From assembly GCA_034509425.1 (NCBI GenBank), contig JAVTVJ010000143.1, positions 1,488,001 to 1,552,000 on the forward strand: a stretch of DNA of 64,000 nt. The letters are read 5' to 3'. The notes below the pieces were generated by a model that searched no databases, was not told the DNA's origin, and saw nothing but the letters and a program-made list of their open reading frames with translations. Source of the stretch: Eopsaltria australis. Its lineage: Eukaryota; Chordata; Aves; Passeriformes; Petroicidae. This document shows positions 38,672-51,330 of this stretch, in pieces. The position numbers and the translations under genes are program-made. Each line of letters starts with the position of its first letter. The stretch's first letter is position 1.

Positions 38672-41488
38672 TATCTGATGGAGAAAAGAAGTAAGTTCCT
38701 CATGGCGTGAGAAGCAGGAGGCTGCTCAAAGCAACTGACAATGATGACCAGACTCAGACAGCCCAGTCAACACTGCTATCACATAGGAGAACACAACTAC
38801 AGCACAGCAGTGTGGTCAGTGTGACTTCACTGCTCCCAAAAGTCAAACTAAATGGATTAAAGTGAGCTTTGTTAAGCCTGCATGCATTTTGGAAAGATGG
38901 CAGGGGGAGAAGGAAAGAGGCTAGAGGACAGGACTGAATAAATTTCATTGTAATACACATTATAGTTTAACAGCATCAGAATAGAATGGATAAGCTGTGG
39001 TAACACAGCAAAGTCAAGAAAAACCTGGAACAATGCACCAGCTGTTAGTGTGAGGAAAAGAAAAGTTATTCATTTTGACAGAGGAGACTAGTCTTTGTTT
39101 CTCATGCTTAAAAAAAGAAGATAAAAGCAGAGCTTTGCAATGTGATTATTTGCATCTCCATGTAGGAGTGCTTACTACCATAGCCACACATACAAAAGGG
39201 TAGAAAGTTTGCAATAAGAAGGGCAGAAAGGAGAGACAATGGTAAAATTTCTGCTATGTATCTTCCTATCAAGCACAGCAATCCTAGACTTCCATCTGGT
39301 GCTAGCTCCCACCTTAAAGATTAACAATTAAATTCTGTTAACTTGGCTAAAAGTTGTAGTGCTTATACTGCTGTGACCATCACAGACACAAACTGTCAGA
39401 TTATGGATGAGAACCACAGTTCCCTCCTACTCTGGTCAAAGAGTAGGACAAAGCTGGGTCTCATCCTCTCCACACAGGGTTATATAGATGCACACTGCAC
39501 TGTTCAAGAATCTGGCCCTAAATCCACTGCCCTCATGGTTCTTGAAAGTGCAACAGACATTGCTCTTGATCTTCTTTTGGTGACTTGCACCCTGTGTCTA
39601 CAGTCTACAATGTAAGGATTCCAAAGCAAAGAAGGAATCCCTTTTCAGAAAGGGCTGTTGGAGCAGGGCAGTCCATCACAAGTCCATCTAAATCTGTGAA
39701 AATAAACAATAAAAGAAAATAAAAAGTAAAGGTGCCCCTCAGCTTCTAAATACAAGGAAATGAGCATTTTTCTGAACTGTCAATCTCCCTGTAGTGCCAG
39801 CAGTGATTATCTTTTTTTCCTCCACCATATTATCCTTAACAGAGCTTGTGGATTCTCATGGCAATGCAGGCCATCATGAAAAGACTGAACCTGACAGGAA
39901 GTCCTCTAAAACAGCACATTATTGGGCAGACTGTTGGAATTTCACCCTGAGCTGCTACAGCAGCCCCAAAAATGTACTGCAGCACATTGCCTTCCATGAG
40001 CAGGACTTTGCCTAGATAAATTAATGTTTTTCAACTCTAGATTCCCTGAAACAATGCCTGATTTGCACTACAGCTCCCAAATTCAAAATAACAAAAGGCA
40101 TTTTTAGAGAGCACTGAAGCAATGACATCTGAAGAGGTTATTCAGTACTGTTTTGCTACACAGCAAACCCTTGTCACATAAAGATTTTAATTCTTTTCTC
40201 ATGCCTATTGCCAGAAAACTACAGCCCAAGTGAGTACTTGTGATCAAACAGATGTATACCTGACTCAAAACTAAGAGATGTCACACAAGAACCGCCAATG
40301 TCAAAAGGTACAAAACTTGGGCTTAACATTCTGACAGAGCAGTTAAAAATATTTATCTGTTACTGTCCCTCATGCACCCAAGAGTGAGTCTATTCTACTT
40401 GAAGTTCTCTGAAAAGCTCTTCCTTTTTATACGTGACAGCAGTTTCACTTACAGCAGAGGCTTTCTAAATCTGAGTTTAATGCCATTTCCCACTGTTCTA
40501 AAAGTATTTGAAATACAAGTGCTGGGGATGTCTTGACTGTGTTTCACATCGTTAGAAGCAACGGCTTCCAAAATTAAGTGAAATCTTCAGCAATATCCCA
40601 GCTACTTGATTCCAGCACCTTTATATGTTTTTTGTAGTCTATATAACTTCTTCACAGCCCTGATATAGGAGCAGGTTACGGAGTCAGTGCTGGACACCTG
40701 AATTTACTTTGGAAGTAGTCCTTCAGGAGGACTATAGGAGCCAAAGCTTAAAACTGCTTCAGCACTGAAGTGAAAGGGTCTTCCTTGTTCTTAGTAATGG
40801 AAAAGAGTGGCAGATGTCACAAAGTAACTGCAGAAATAATTCCTTTTTTATAGGCCGCAGGGATCTACTGATGTTCCTAATTGACAAAGCTCTCCTCACT
40901 AAAACACAGAGCCATGGAAGATGGTTTCTGCCTTCTCTACACAAATCAGAACAGACAAAAAGTAGTTTGAAGGATTTTAACTGTTCTCTGAAGTGTTATT
41001 CTGAATTGCATTTCAGCTCCATTCATGTCTATTTCAAAACTCTTGCTTATTTTTCTTCTATCTCCGCCTTCCTTTTCCCAAAGCCCCTGAAAACATAAAA
41101 TTAAGAGTAATAAAATATCCATACCTATTAAACCAAAGCAAAAAAAAGTTCTTTTTGTCTGGGATTTTGATGAACTGAAGCCTTCTAGGACCTTCACTTT
41201 GATGTTTTCAAAAACATCAAAAGATCAGGCTTGTTATCAACATCATTAGTGCGGCCTGAAGATGTTTAATACTCCAACACATACAGAAAATGCAGCACAC
41301 AATCCCCCAATGGCCTTTGCCTTGTTTTTATTCCTTCTTTTTTAATTTTGTTTTCAAATCTGATTTGCATTTCTCATTCCAAGCCATTTGCCTCTCTCCC
41401 ATCCTGCCCCATCCTCTCATTAATTCACCAGAAGAGCTTTCTAGTGCTGACCTATTCCCCCTTCCTGAAGGGAATTGTATAAACTCCT
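38672..41488. other. non-coding unique sequence
   Basis: No gene or repeat is recognised apart from a near-perfect hairpin at 41198-41221. Open frames reach 94 codons (40814-41098, +) without known motifs. Confidence 0.6.
41198..41221. repeat. near-perfect short palindrome
   Basis: 'tttgatgtttt' (41198-41208) and 'aaaacatcaaa' (41211-41221) are exact inverted complements separated by only two bases. As a hairpin the loop would open to at least four bases. It lacks a following U-run that would make it terminator-like, and vertebrate transcription would not use one. Probably a chance palindrome. Confidence 0.6.
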
Positions 41489-41589
41489 ACATAACATAGC
41501 ACAACACAACACATATAATAACATAACATAACATAACATAACATAACATAACATAACATAGCATAACATAACATAACATAACACGCAGC
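41489..41589. repeat. (ATAAC)n / (TTATG)n pentanucleotide microsatellite
   Basis: Tandem 'acata' units cover about 100 bases. The most regular stretch, 41519-41583, is broken once by 'gcata' at 41561. The left edge is degenerate ('acatagcacaacacaacaca'). The right edge passes directly into the 3' terminus of an antisense CR1 fragment at 41590, which suggests the array arose from, or was seeded by, the CR1 tail repeat. Confidence 0.95.
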
Positions 41590-41670
41590 ATAGAATAGAT
41601 TCATAGAATCACAGAATGGCTTGGCTTGGAAGGGACTCTGCCTGTCACTAGACCAGATTCTCCCACCAGG
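41590..41670 (-). mobile_element. CR1 LINE 3' terminus, short fragment
   Basis: The plus strand reads 'tagaatagattcatagaatc' then 'acagaatggcttggcttgg' and 'aagggactctg', followed by 'cactagaccagattctccc'. On the minus strand this is the typical CR1 end: a 'ccttccaa' box then ATTCTGTG/ATTCTATG terminal repeats. Only about 80 bases survive. An internal deletion is likely between 'gggactctg' and 'cactagacc' relative to the usual consensus spacing. It has no coding capacity. Confidence 0.85.
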
Positions 41671-43500
41671 TATCTCTGCAGCCACTACTCACATCATGAC
41701 AGACTCTGAAATGTTCTTTCACAGTGAAGCCTCTTGCTTGGGCTCTTTTAGGGCTTCATAGTCCTCCCTGGGTAAGCACCTGAGCACTGTTTTCTTTTTC
41801 TGAAACTGTCACTTTATTTGAGCATGCAGCACCTTATGCACAAAAGTTTGCAGAGAGGTCCAATGGTGTTACCAAAACTGTATCTAATTTAATTTAAAAC
41901 GTTGGCATCTGAGCTTGGAGTCTGATGATTACTTACTTCTGTCCACCCTATCAACTATCAGAAACAAACAATAATCTTTGAAGACTGGTCAAGCAGAGAG
42001 ATTTATTCCAACACTATCAGACTTCTTTCATTGCAAAGGACATAATTATAAAAATATTACTGCGTGAAAGGACCTACCAGTAACAAAAGCTAACTCTGCT
42101 CTGCTGTCCTTGATTAGACAGTCTCATGTAATCTTCTGAAAGAATTAGCGCCTACTGTACTCCTTTGCCATGAGCAACCTTTTTCATCTGATTCTCTTCT
42201 GTAGGGCCATCAACATCTATTTGGCTACAACAGGCATGTTTGTATAAGCCTATAACTGCTCAGAGGAGAAAACAGAACAGGTCATCACACATCAAGTTAC
42301 CCCACAAGCCCCAGCAGGTGTGCTGAGGTTGGAATGGACATACCAGCACAGCAAACACACCAGGCGTTGCCTACATCAATATAGCCTGGTGACAACAAAA
42401 GCAGAAACCCTGAATTATCTGAAAATATGTTTTCTTTTCCATCTTTTGTCATAGAAACCTTGGTTTCAAATCTACCATGGAAAGCAATTCAGTTTCGTCT
42501 GGAAGGTGCTGACCTTAGAGCCTGGAAGGTGTGGTCAAATAATCAATGATTTAGGTTGGAAGGCCATCTACTCCAATTCCCCCTTGGGGGATACAGATAT
42601 AAATACAGATATAGGTATCATAGAAATAGACATATTTCTTTCCCATAGAACCTCAGTGTGAGTACTCGTTATTGCTACAGAGCAGAAAGGCACATATGGG
42701 ATAACCGGGAGAAATTCTGCAGGTCCAGGAGGCAGTACTCATTTGAAAGAAGAGCAAACAGTGAAACTGCACAGTAGTTACCTGTAGTTCTATTTGTCTG
42801 ACCTTGCAAGGACCTACAGTAAATATTTTTCACTTGGAATTATCCCTCAGACAACAAAATTCAACCACGATCCTTTAAGACATCCAAAAGGAAAGATGCA
42901 TGGGACAGAATTTTTATTAAGTGATTAGAGGAAATTACTGCAGAATCCATCTCTGTCACTTGCTTTTAATAGCAGAGCAGCCATGACTGGTAGCCTGCAG
43001 AAGCACTGTATTGTTCCAGGTGTAGCTCTCTGGTATAAATAGATCAGTTTATAATGTGTCTGCACTCTGCCCTTTAAGGACTCTGTTCGTCCTACTGTTT
43101 GATACACTCAGTTCAATAGCACATTGTCCAGTCTTGCTGAAGCACTGGAAGACTGCCATTCCTCACATGCTGCACAGATACTTTTGGCTGACAGAGCAAG
43201 CAGCAGCACTGCTTTGTTACTAAAGAGGATGGGCCAAATCCAGAGAATTTTTAGGCTGTGGTACACTGGCTGTTGATTTCTGTGGAGTCATGCACCTGTG
43301 TCCTGGGATCTGGGACAGAGTCTTGGTATATAACAGCTTCATGAGTAATGCTGAGAGATACTTATCCAGCCCAATTCTAAGCTGAAAGTATTGGAAGGGG
43401 CTGGACAATTGACCTGGCTGTCCATGATCATGGTCAAGAACACACAGATCCAAGCTACTTAAAATGTACTTCATAACAACAACGTGGCAGTGTCACTAGG
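41671..43500. other. non-coding, with tiny CR1 remnant
   Basis: No gene is seen. 42590-42640 contains short 'acagatata' repeats. Open frames stay below 85 codons. The CR1-like remnant at 42540-42583 is listed separately. Confidence 0.6.
42540..42583 (-). mobile_element. tiny CR1 3' remnant
   Basis: 'aatcaatgatttaggttgga' followed by 'aggccatctactccaattc' resembles an antisense CR1 3' end ('aatcatttaggttggaaaag...tcgagtccaacc'). About 44 bases remain. Confidence 0.5.
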
Positions 43501-43712
43501 CACAGGACACTAGACTTGAGACCTAAGCTTTATTCATGCTTGTGCCCATGGCCTGCTGCATCATGTTTGCAATTCACTTCACCTCCACAGCCTAAATCAG
43601 TTCTCCTGTCTGCAGAATGGAATTAACACTATTTGCTTTACATATTGAATGCTTTGAGATCTACCTCTAAGAGATCTCTTACAGCTGCTACATAAAAGCA
43701 CTACTATTAAAG
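43501..43712 (+). repeat. MIR-type SINE, near full length, sense
   Basis: The order of MIR-type blocks is clear: 'gacttgagacctaagctt' (head region), 'ttgcaattcacttcacctcc' (the 'gcaagtcacttaacctc' core), 'cagttctcctgtctgcagaa' plus 'tggaattaacactatttgc' (the 'cagtttcctcatctgtaaaatgg' block) and 'atgctttgagatctac' with 'cataaaagcactactatta' (the 3' tail shared with L2/CR1-type LINEs). At about 210 bases it is one of the best-preserved copies here. Such SINEs predate amniotes and are inactive. Confidence 0.75.
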
Positions 43713-45168
43713 TCATTGTTCTGACTATATTTAGGAACTCTCTGTGTGAAGTGCTGAAGCACAATTCTAATGTCAGCAGGATATTAGAAGACCCCTTGTC
43801 TCACTGGAACAGCTTTAATGAGCTACTTCCAGTAGCTCAGTGCATGTTTCTACTGCCACAGTGCTTCGTAGCTTGTCCATATATCAGTCTTGGAATATTT
43901 ACCTTTTTTTCTCTGAACCCTCTTGGCTTCAAAGATACAAAGGCTATTCATGTGATTGGCAACATGCCAGTACGAAAATCTGGGCAGCCTAACAACTTAC
44001 TACAAGACGTGTGAAGATAAGGTGGCAGAGAGACAATAGGAGGCAAATTAGATTCTTCAAACTCCATCTATCTGAGAACTGGAAATTAAAGAATTAAGGT
44101 TTTTGTGTGACCTCTTTCCAGATCAAAGATTACAGGGAGACACAGAAGGCACAGGTTCCTATTTCATTCTTCATTACTGGTTGTCATAGCTTGGCGAAAA
44201 GAATAAGCAGTAAAAATAGCTGAGAATGCTACTATAATATTCTGAATTTTGGACTATGCTAAAGCAATTGTTTAAAATGGCAATAGCTAGTGAGGCCCGG
44301 TATAAAAGGAGAACACTTTATTGACAATGTTCTATTTCCATTGCTGAGAGAAAATACTCTTTCCTGTTTCTGTGCTTCTATCTCTCCCACCTAAGCAGAG
44401 ATGTATGAATCCATCCCCAAGCAGGATAAACGACTGGTGCTGTGTCAACAGCCCCTAACCATGAGGGAGAAACAGGTAACAGTAGGGAGAGAGGGGCATG
44501 AGACATAATTAGCAGATTCTTCCTCTGAGTGCATCCACAGTGGCAGTGTTTACTTACAAGACTCAGAAATGAAACAACATATCTTTTATTAGCATTCAAA
44601 GTCACGTGAAATCCCAAGAAGTCTTTGCAAAGCTTGGCAGTACTAACTAATCAACCACCTGCATTTGCACCAGGAACACAGCACACAGACGTGAGAGGGG
44701 AAAACAAATGGGATCCTTTCTGTAGGAGCTTGAAGAGGGAAGAAAAGGGATACAGGGCATGTGCTCCTGGTGAGATGGTTGCAAGGACCAATGCAAAGGC
44801 AGCATGCCCACAGGTTCCCTTCCTCTAAAAGAAATATTGAGTAGGTTCTTTAATCTAAACAAAATCCATCCTTCCAAGCTGTTCAAACAGCACTAGCAGA
44901 GAGGAAGCACAAAATGGTGCCAAAATAAACACACAAACGAAATGGAAATTACCTTAAGGAAAGTTTACTGAAAAACACTGACAAGAGATAAGTGGTAGAG
45001 GCAAAGCCACCAACTTCAGAGAAATTACACCAGCTTAGACCACCTGTGACACACACCTGGGTGTGGAGAGAATGCATAATTAGACGGGAGAAGACTAAAA
45101 GCATATTTTATAAGGTGACAGAAGGGAATTTTTTGAATATTACTTTTTCCACCAAGGTCTCTCTAGTT
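43713..45168. other. non-coding unique sequence
   Basis: No gene or repeat is recognised. Open frames up to 87 codons (43751-44014, +) have no identifiable domain. Confidence 0.6.
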
Positions 45169-45310
45169 TAGTCACTCTTACCTTCAGGAATTAAGCTTTC
45201 TAGTCTTGAATTTGTAAAATGGAGAACATATTATCTTTATAAAACTTTTCAAAAACTACAGATAAAAATGTTAATATAAGTGTGAAGAATTATTATTGTT
45301 GCTATTATTG
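45169..45310 (+). repeat. MIR-type SINE 3' half, sense
   Basis: 'gaatttgtaaaatggagaac', 'ataaaacttttcaaaaacta', 'cagataaaaatgttaatata' and 'gtgaagaattattattgttg' follow the 3' half of a MIR-type SINE with its ATT-rich terminal repeat ('gctttgagatctatagatgaaa...tattattatt'). The tRNA-like head is missing or too diverged to see. Confidence 0.6.
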
Positions 45311-48300
45311 AGGATGCAGTAAGCTCCCCCGTGAGCTGCTACCAAAACTGATCCTATTCTTGACTCCATTTAAGACTGTGCTTGGGCTTTCAACTCTAGC
45401 TATTTTTGCAGAAAACATGTGACACAGTATCTGCAGCCTAGGGAGAACCACAATTATTCTACAATTTCTAGGAAAATAGTTAAGGAACTGTTAATCACAG
45501 CAACAACCTTTTGAAGATAGGACAGAGTTCACTCCAAGCTATGGACCTGCATCACCCATCCAATCCTGTTACTGTGTCACAGTGCAACACTGTCAGAATT
45601 AGTGGATTCACACAAGCATTAACAAGATTAACATACTGGTTTATCAGCCACTACACACACAATTCCCCAGACAACAACACATTCCCATCACTGGGATGAA
45701 GCATGGCAGCTATTTATTTGTGCCACAACACACCACAGTCATTTAAAAACTGGCATCAAAGGCTCCTACGTGCAGGAAACTCTGAGGGAGAGAGTCTGAC
45801 AAGGCATATCAGGCTCTCTTTGGACACTGAAGTTAGGAACTCAACAGTAAAGTTACACTACCTTTTGATGCCCATGAATAGACAGAGCCTCAGCTCAACC
45901 TGTCATTTAAAGTTCTGTGCCTCCTGTATCGGATTGTCACACTGAATCTGTGTAAAGTCCTGCCTTCTGGACAAGTGGCCTCACTCCTAAGTTTTCTTCC
46001 ATGATGGATATTGCAAGTCAAGCTTCCCTCAACCAACCTCACTTAATATATAAATTTTAAAATCTGAGGCTGTCTGCTCTCTTAAAAATGACCACAACAT
46101 TTAAAATATTATGGCACCACCAGAATCCAAAGCCATCCTGCCACAGATGTCATTCAAGGCAGGACTCCTACACTGTTCAAAAGGCTTCACACAAGTGAAC
46201 TGTGGCTAATAGTGAAAGCAGGGTCCCTTTTCTTAAACATAACCAACACTACTGTGGTGCACAGGACAGACTGTAAGCTTGGTTTCACCTCTCTCCTAAA
46301 CTCTGATCCCTCTTGCCTTTGCACACTAGGCAGAGAGCTCTCTTCCACTCATTCCCATGTCCTTGCACCCAGTAGCTCTCTCCCTGAACCCTAAGAGAAG
46401 GCATTCACTTCTTTATGAGTTCAAATCTCTGGCAGCAGCAGCTATTGGAAGAATTCACTACCTTCCTGCCTTGCTGTCCAGCTCTTTGGAAGGACAGGAA
46501 TGGAGTTTGTGGGGTGGTTTAAGCAGAGAAAATGTTCAGAGTAAGGACAAAAAGAAGTGAGTGAAATAGAGATGACAGTGGTATCTGGTGAAAGCCAAGG
46601 AGAAAAATGCTAAATTGGGGTGTGGGGGAGAAAGAAATCATGAGACAATGAGAAATCAATGAATAAGGGAGAGAGAGCATGGCAAGAACTGAGCTGGTAA
46701 GCAGAGGAAGAACAGAGCTAACATTATTACTCCAGGTTTCCTCACCTTTCATATCCAACTACTGGAAAAGAATCCAAGGCTGCTTTCCTAGGGGCTCATT
46801 ACTAACCCTACTTACATAAGCAACCTACATGCACTAATCTGGTTTTTATAATTTAAATTATTTCTTTTAGAGCAAACCCAAGAATAGTACTTACTGGGTT
46901 ATACTGACCACTGCTTACTGATCCAGTAACTTGCATAAATATTCTACAAAAAGAATGTAAAAAAATTCAGCTTCATGTACACCACAGCAAATTCTTCCCT
47001 AATCCAGAAAGGTATGGTACAAATCCCTCAGCTTTGTCAGTTGAAAATTGGCAGAACTGCAAACTCTCCATGCACGGGATGGTAGGGAAAACTGACACAT
47101 TGTTCCAGGGTTGTGACAGAAAACCAAGTATCAGCATAGGTAGATCTCAGTATCTGCTGTGGGTTGGGATTCCAGATAACAGGGGGTGCTCATGTGGCAT
47201 TACTACTCAACTACCCAAGAGACAGCAAAGAGAAATCAGAAGTGGGTATTTTGACTCTGAATGCCTTGATACCGATTTTCAGGTAGCAACAACTACTGAT
47301 GTTATACTAAATCCTTGGGTTAGCACTAGGATTTTGGAAAGTAAGAAGTACAAAGCTGAAGTGCTGTTTTCCCTTTGTATGATGTAAAATCCTACATGGA
47401 GAGTTGCCATCAGCAGATTTTAATAACAAATTTGGGTCAGCTGCAGCAATTTGGATTTATTCTCAAAAATTTACAATTAAGGTTTGAAACTGGGTAACGT
47501 AAAGTGCGAATTGTTATTAAACTCAGAGAACTCAGATTCTCAGAAGAAAGATGAAGACAGGTGTCAAAAGGTATTTTTTACATTTGATCATTAATCTTGG
47601 ATAATCAGCTGTTACCTCACTTATACTCACACCTATTATTAAGGTTCAGTACGGCAGGGTACAAAAGCTGGAATTATTCTTTCAATTTGGAAGATACAAA
47701 GACATCATTTGAATATCACATTTTGAATACTGGAGCACTACTTGGTACCTAGATTATACTGACTGTTAAAAAAACTAGGAATACGTTATGACACCAAGAT
47801 GGAAAGGGATGAAAATTTCCCCAAAATCCATATATGTTGTTGTTAAGTTTCCCCAATAAGGTGAGGACTAATGTAAACTAATTTACATTTTTAAATCCCA
47901 GTTTTTAGACATCACATTTTTTTTCAATAAACTCAAGTCTAGGGTTAAAGTTGTGGAGCAGGACTGTAGTGGTAAGAGTATGTAAACTGATGCTTTACTT
48001 TGCAAACATCAGAAAACAGACTTCCATTAACTGAATTTTAACAGCATAATAGATTCCAAGGTGCTGTAAGGATGGTGTACCTTACAAAATTAATTCTACA
48101 TTAAAGTGCAAGATTGTTAATGATGTTAAGGCCACTGATTACATGCCTGAAATCAAGGAAAACACATTAACTTACATAACTGAATTTGGTTCTCTGCTTT
48201 CAAGTCAGTGCTTTGTTCAAGCTTCATTTTGTCCACTACATGAAGTGATTTAAAAATATTTCTATCACAATATTGTACAGAGTGTACCTTTGCTCTGCTC

Positions 48301-49150
48301 AAGAGATGCTTGGAATAGGGCAAATAACAAAGCTTCCATTCAGGTATGGCAAAAAAAACTACAGAAAGGTGACAAGCAGGAGTGAAACAGAGGTGCAAGA
48401 AAAGACTGGATGAAAGACTAGATTATGTGTGTCCAACCACTGCTTTTTTAAGTGTTGAGAAATTAAATTCTTCATAAAAATAAAGGAGTGCTCTAAGCTA
48501 TTCTGACTGGTTTTGGACCTGAATGAATGATAGGGGAGATGACAGCATAGAATTCTCCCACCTCCTTTGTACATCAAACTACTCACAAATATTTTGGGGG
48601 AAAAAAGTCCTGAAAAATAAGCAAACCTGAACTGCATCAGCTTACAAAGAGAAGAGAAGAATGAAAAATGCTCTGTGAGTGAATGAGGTTATACCCTTTG
48701 AAACACCAATTAAAGTCTTCAAAAGCTACAACAATGGTGCTCTGCTAAATCCTAACCCTTCTGTTGAAGAGGAAGAAAGCTGAGGGGTAAGACTGTTTAA
48801 ATTATTAATCTGACCCCATGCTAGTCTGCTTCACTGGAACAATGAGATGAATTATAGTGAGGGCAATGTTATTTAAAATTACACTCAGAAAGGTATGAAG
48901 CACTTAGGCTTTTCCTATGGGCTGATGTTCCCATGTGTTCATGCATTCCCCTCATACTCCTCCAGCATCTATCTATCTAATCTCAAAAATCCTTCATGTG
49001 TCCAGAAGGAAAAGTTAATTACAGAAAGAGCAGATTCACCCAAGAAAAAAATAATCTTTTTACTTGAATAGCTTTGTTACAAAAAGGCTGGTGCTTATAA
49101 GCCCTCAGGGCGAACCCCTCTATGACAGGAGACAATGAACTGCTATGAAG
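45311..49150. other. non-coding unique sequence
   Basis: No gene is seen. Open frames reach 117 codons (47034-47387, +) with no recognised motif. 46540-46700 is purine-rich on the plus strand. No clear interspersed repeat. Confidence 0.6.
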
Positions 49151-49345
49151 GATGGCTTAGTAAATGAGACATGGGCTTTAGGATTCAGGACACCTGAGTT
49201 CAAGCCCTCTTCAGTTAATAATTCACTGTGTGACTTTGAACAACTCACTTAATTTATTACACCTTAGAGCTTCTTCTTTGTGTAATGCAGATAACTGCTT
49301 CCCATCTCACAGGGTGGCCAGTGTAAGATCTAATGATTCAATGAT
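49151..49345 (+). repeat. MIR-type SINE, sense
   Basis: 'ggattcaggacacctgagtt' and 'caagccctcttcagtt' match the tRNA-like head with its B-box-like 'gagttcaagccc'. 'gtgtgactttgaacaactca' and 'cttaatttattacacctta' match the core, and 'gcagataactgcttcccatc' with 'tcacagggtggc' the 3' block. The copy is nearly full length. The B-box-like word is part of the SINE, not a functional tRNA gene. Confidence 0.75.
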
Positions 49346-51179
49346 TCAGACTTCATCAGATGCCATCGACACCACCAACTATTGCCATTTTTTTTTATGT
49401 TTGAGAGTATAGAAATTACTGAATGACTTTTCCAGAAAAACTGCCCTGGGTATATGCAATGTCTGTCACAACTTCCACCAACATACTTTGCATTTCTCAC
49501 AGTTTCTTCTTCTGCAAATGTCTCTCCTAATCCCAGAAAGTGTCTTGTGGGAAAGGCAAAATGAAGGCTGAAATTCTTCAGATTTGTTTTGATGAAGATT
49601 AAATGCGGAGCAAATCGAAATCTATTTCTATCCTGAAATATTCGAAAGGTCACATATATATGAAAAAAGGATCAAACATTAAATACTGGCAGCCACTGCT
49701 AGATGAGGCATGGTACATGCCAGACTACAAACTAAGTGAGAGAGTGAATTTCCTCCTCTAGTTGCTATTTGAGTGTACTCTGAGCAAAGAAAATAATTTA
49801 TATTAAGCACAGACTGGGTCTCATGAGATCTGTATTCCTCTAGTGATTCTGCCATTATGTTTCTAGGTGACAACAGGAAGCCACTAATCTTTTGCACCTG
49901 TACTTTCCTTAGATCATCTCCCAACTTTACCACCCAAAAGCAAAACAATATTTAAAGTATCTTGTCTCACACACAGGAAGGAACAAAGCACAACTATCTG
50001 AACCCCACAATAAACCCTGATATTCAGCTTTTTCTACATCTATAATACAAACTGACTGTGATACAGATGAGTGCTCCCCTTCAGCTTGGTTCCACTCGAG
50101 CTGACTTCACTTCCAAGGAAATCAGCTTTGCTGGCCCTGTCTCTTAAAAAAACAGTGAACAGTTGCAGAAAAAGTTGTGTAATTTGAGGAAAGAAAGAGC
50201 TGATAAAGTAATATAGATGTGCAGCATATATTCCCTTGGAACTATGCACATTAGAAATAGTAATTCATAAAAGCAGAAGTAATTTTTCAGCCAAACCAGT
50301 CAATTATAAATGCAGAAGTCTTTTTGTACAGTAGACTGGGTGTTAAGGGACAATTCACATTCTGTATATAAAACAATGTTCTCACCATTCTTCATGCAAA
50401 CCAATGGAGATCAGAAATTTGCAAATTTTTGTTTGTTTTCATCTGTACTTGTCTGTTCTATCACTATGTCCCCATCTCAGCCTAAAAGAAAACTCTAAAA
50501 CTGTGAGTATTACTTACAGAAAACAATGATTATTTATCACTTTCCAAGTCTGGATACAAAAAAAAATAGCAACTTTATTCAAAACACAAAATATTGAAGC
50601 AAAATATTCACTTTAATTTATCTTTCAGCATTTATTTAAAAGAAACACATTTCTAAATTACTCATATTAAGTTATTTCAAACACCTCTTCCCCTCCTCGA
50701 TTATTATTTAAAATATCTCTCGTGGTATTTACCCCAGTTCTTACTTTCTCCTAAAACCCTGAGAGCTAATGGAATTTAATAACCACTGTTTTACATTACT
50801 TGGTAAAGTAGTTTCTGATAAAGATAAGAAACTTTTGCTTGAGAAAAATATTCTGTGAAATTTTACCAAGCAACACCAAAACACTCTCCGGCACCTTCAA
50901 GTCTGAACTTTATTCACTAAAACAAGGCTTATAGCAAATACTAGAAAACAGGTAGGTCTTAAGAACATGTTTTGAAAAGATCCCTCCAATTCTTAAATAT
51001 CTTTAATCCATTATGTATATAGGCCTCATCCCCCATCCTCCTTGCAACAATATGTTTTAGTAGATGCACTCAAGCAAATAGATTTAGTCTCTTAATCTCA
51101 ATTTTCACTTGTGTAAAGCAATAAAGGACTAACTTTGGAACTGAGAATTTCTGGTTTTAAAGAAAGCTTGACTGAGATG
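49346..51179. other. non-coding unique sequence
   Basis: No gene is seen. A 107-codon minus frame (49330-49653) overlaps the SINE and has no domain. 50520-50720 is strongly AT-rich. Confidence 0.6.
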
Positions 51180-51330
51180 AGCATCCTAGAAAGCACTGAC
51201 AGCGAGCACACTTAAATAATGCATTTCAGTGTGCACTTGCATCTCTCTCTGCAGCTGCACGTGTGAAATGCAGAATAGGGACAAAGCAGAAGTCGCTTAT
51301 GTAGGAAAAGTATGTCACTTCCAACTGTTT
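51180..51330. promoter_or_regulatory. E-box-rich candidate regulatory segment
   Basis: Two abutting E-boxes, CAGCTG (51252-51257) and CACGTG (51258-51263), lie within a unique segment that also holds 'aaataatgcatttcagtg'. CAGCTG is a typical bHLH tissue-factor site and CACGTG a MYC/USF/clock-type site. Only the motifs are observed; function is unknown. Confidence 0.2.

Noticed and set aside
41452..41685. Minus-strand frame with repeated Cys-Tyr-Val-Met-Leu units
   Set aside because: It is the translation of the TTATG microsatellite and CR1 tail.
49190..49215. tRNA B-box-like word suggesting a tRNA gene
   Set aside because: It lies inside a MIR-type SINE whose head is tRNA-derived. No cloverleaf can be drawn.
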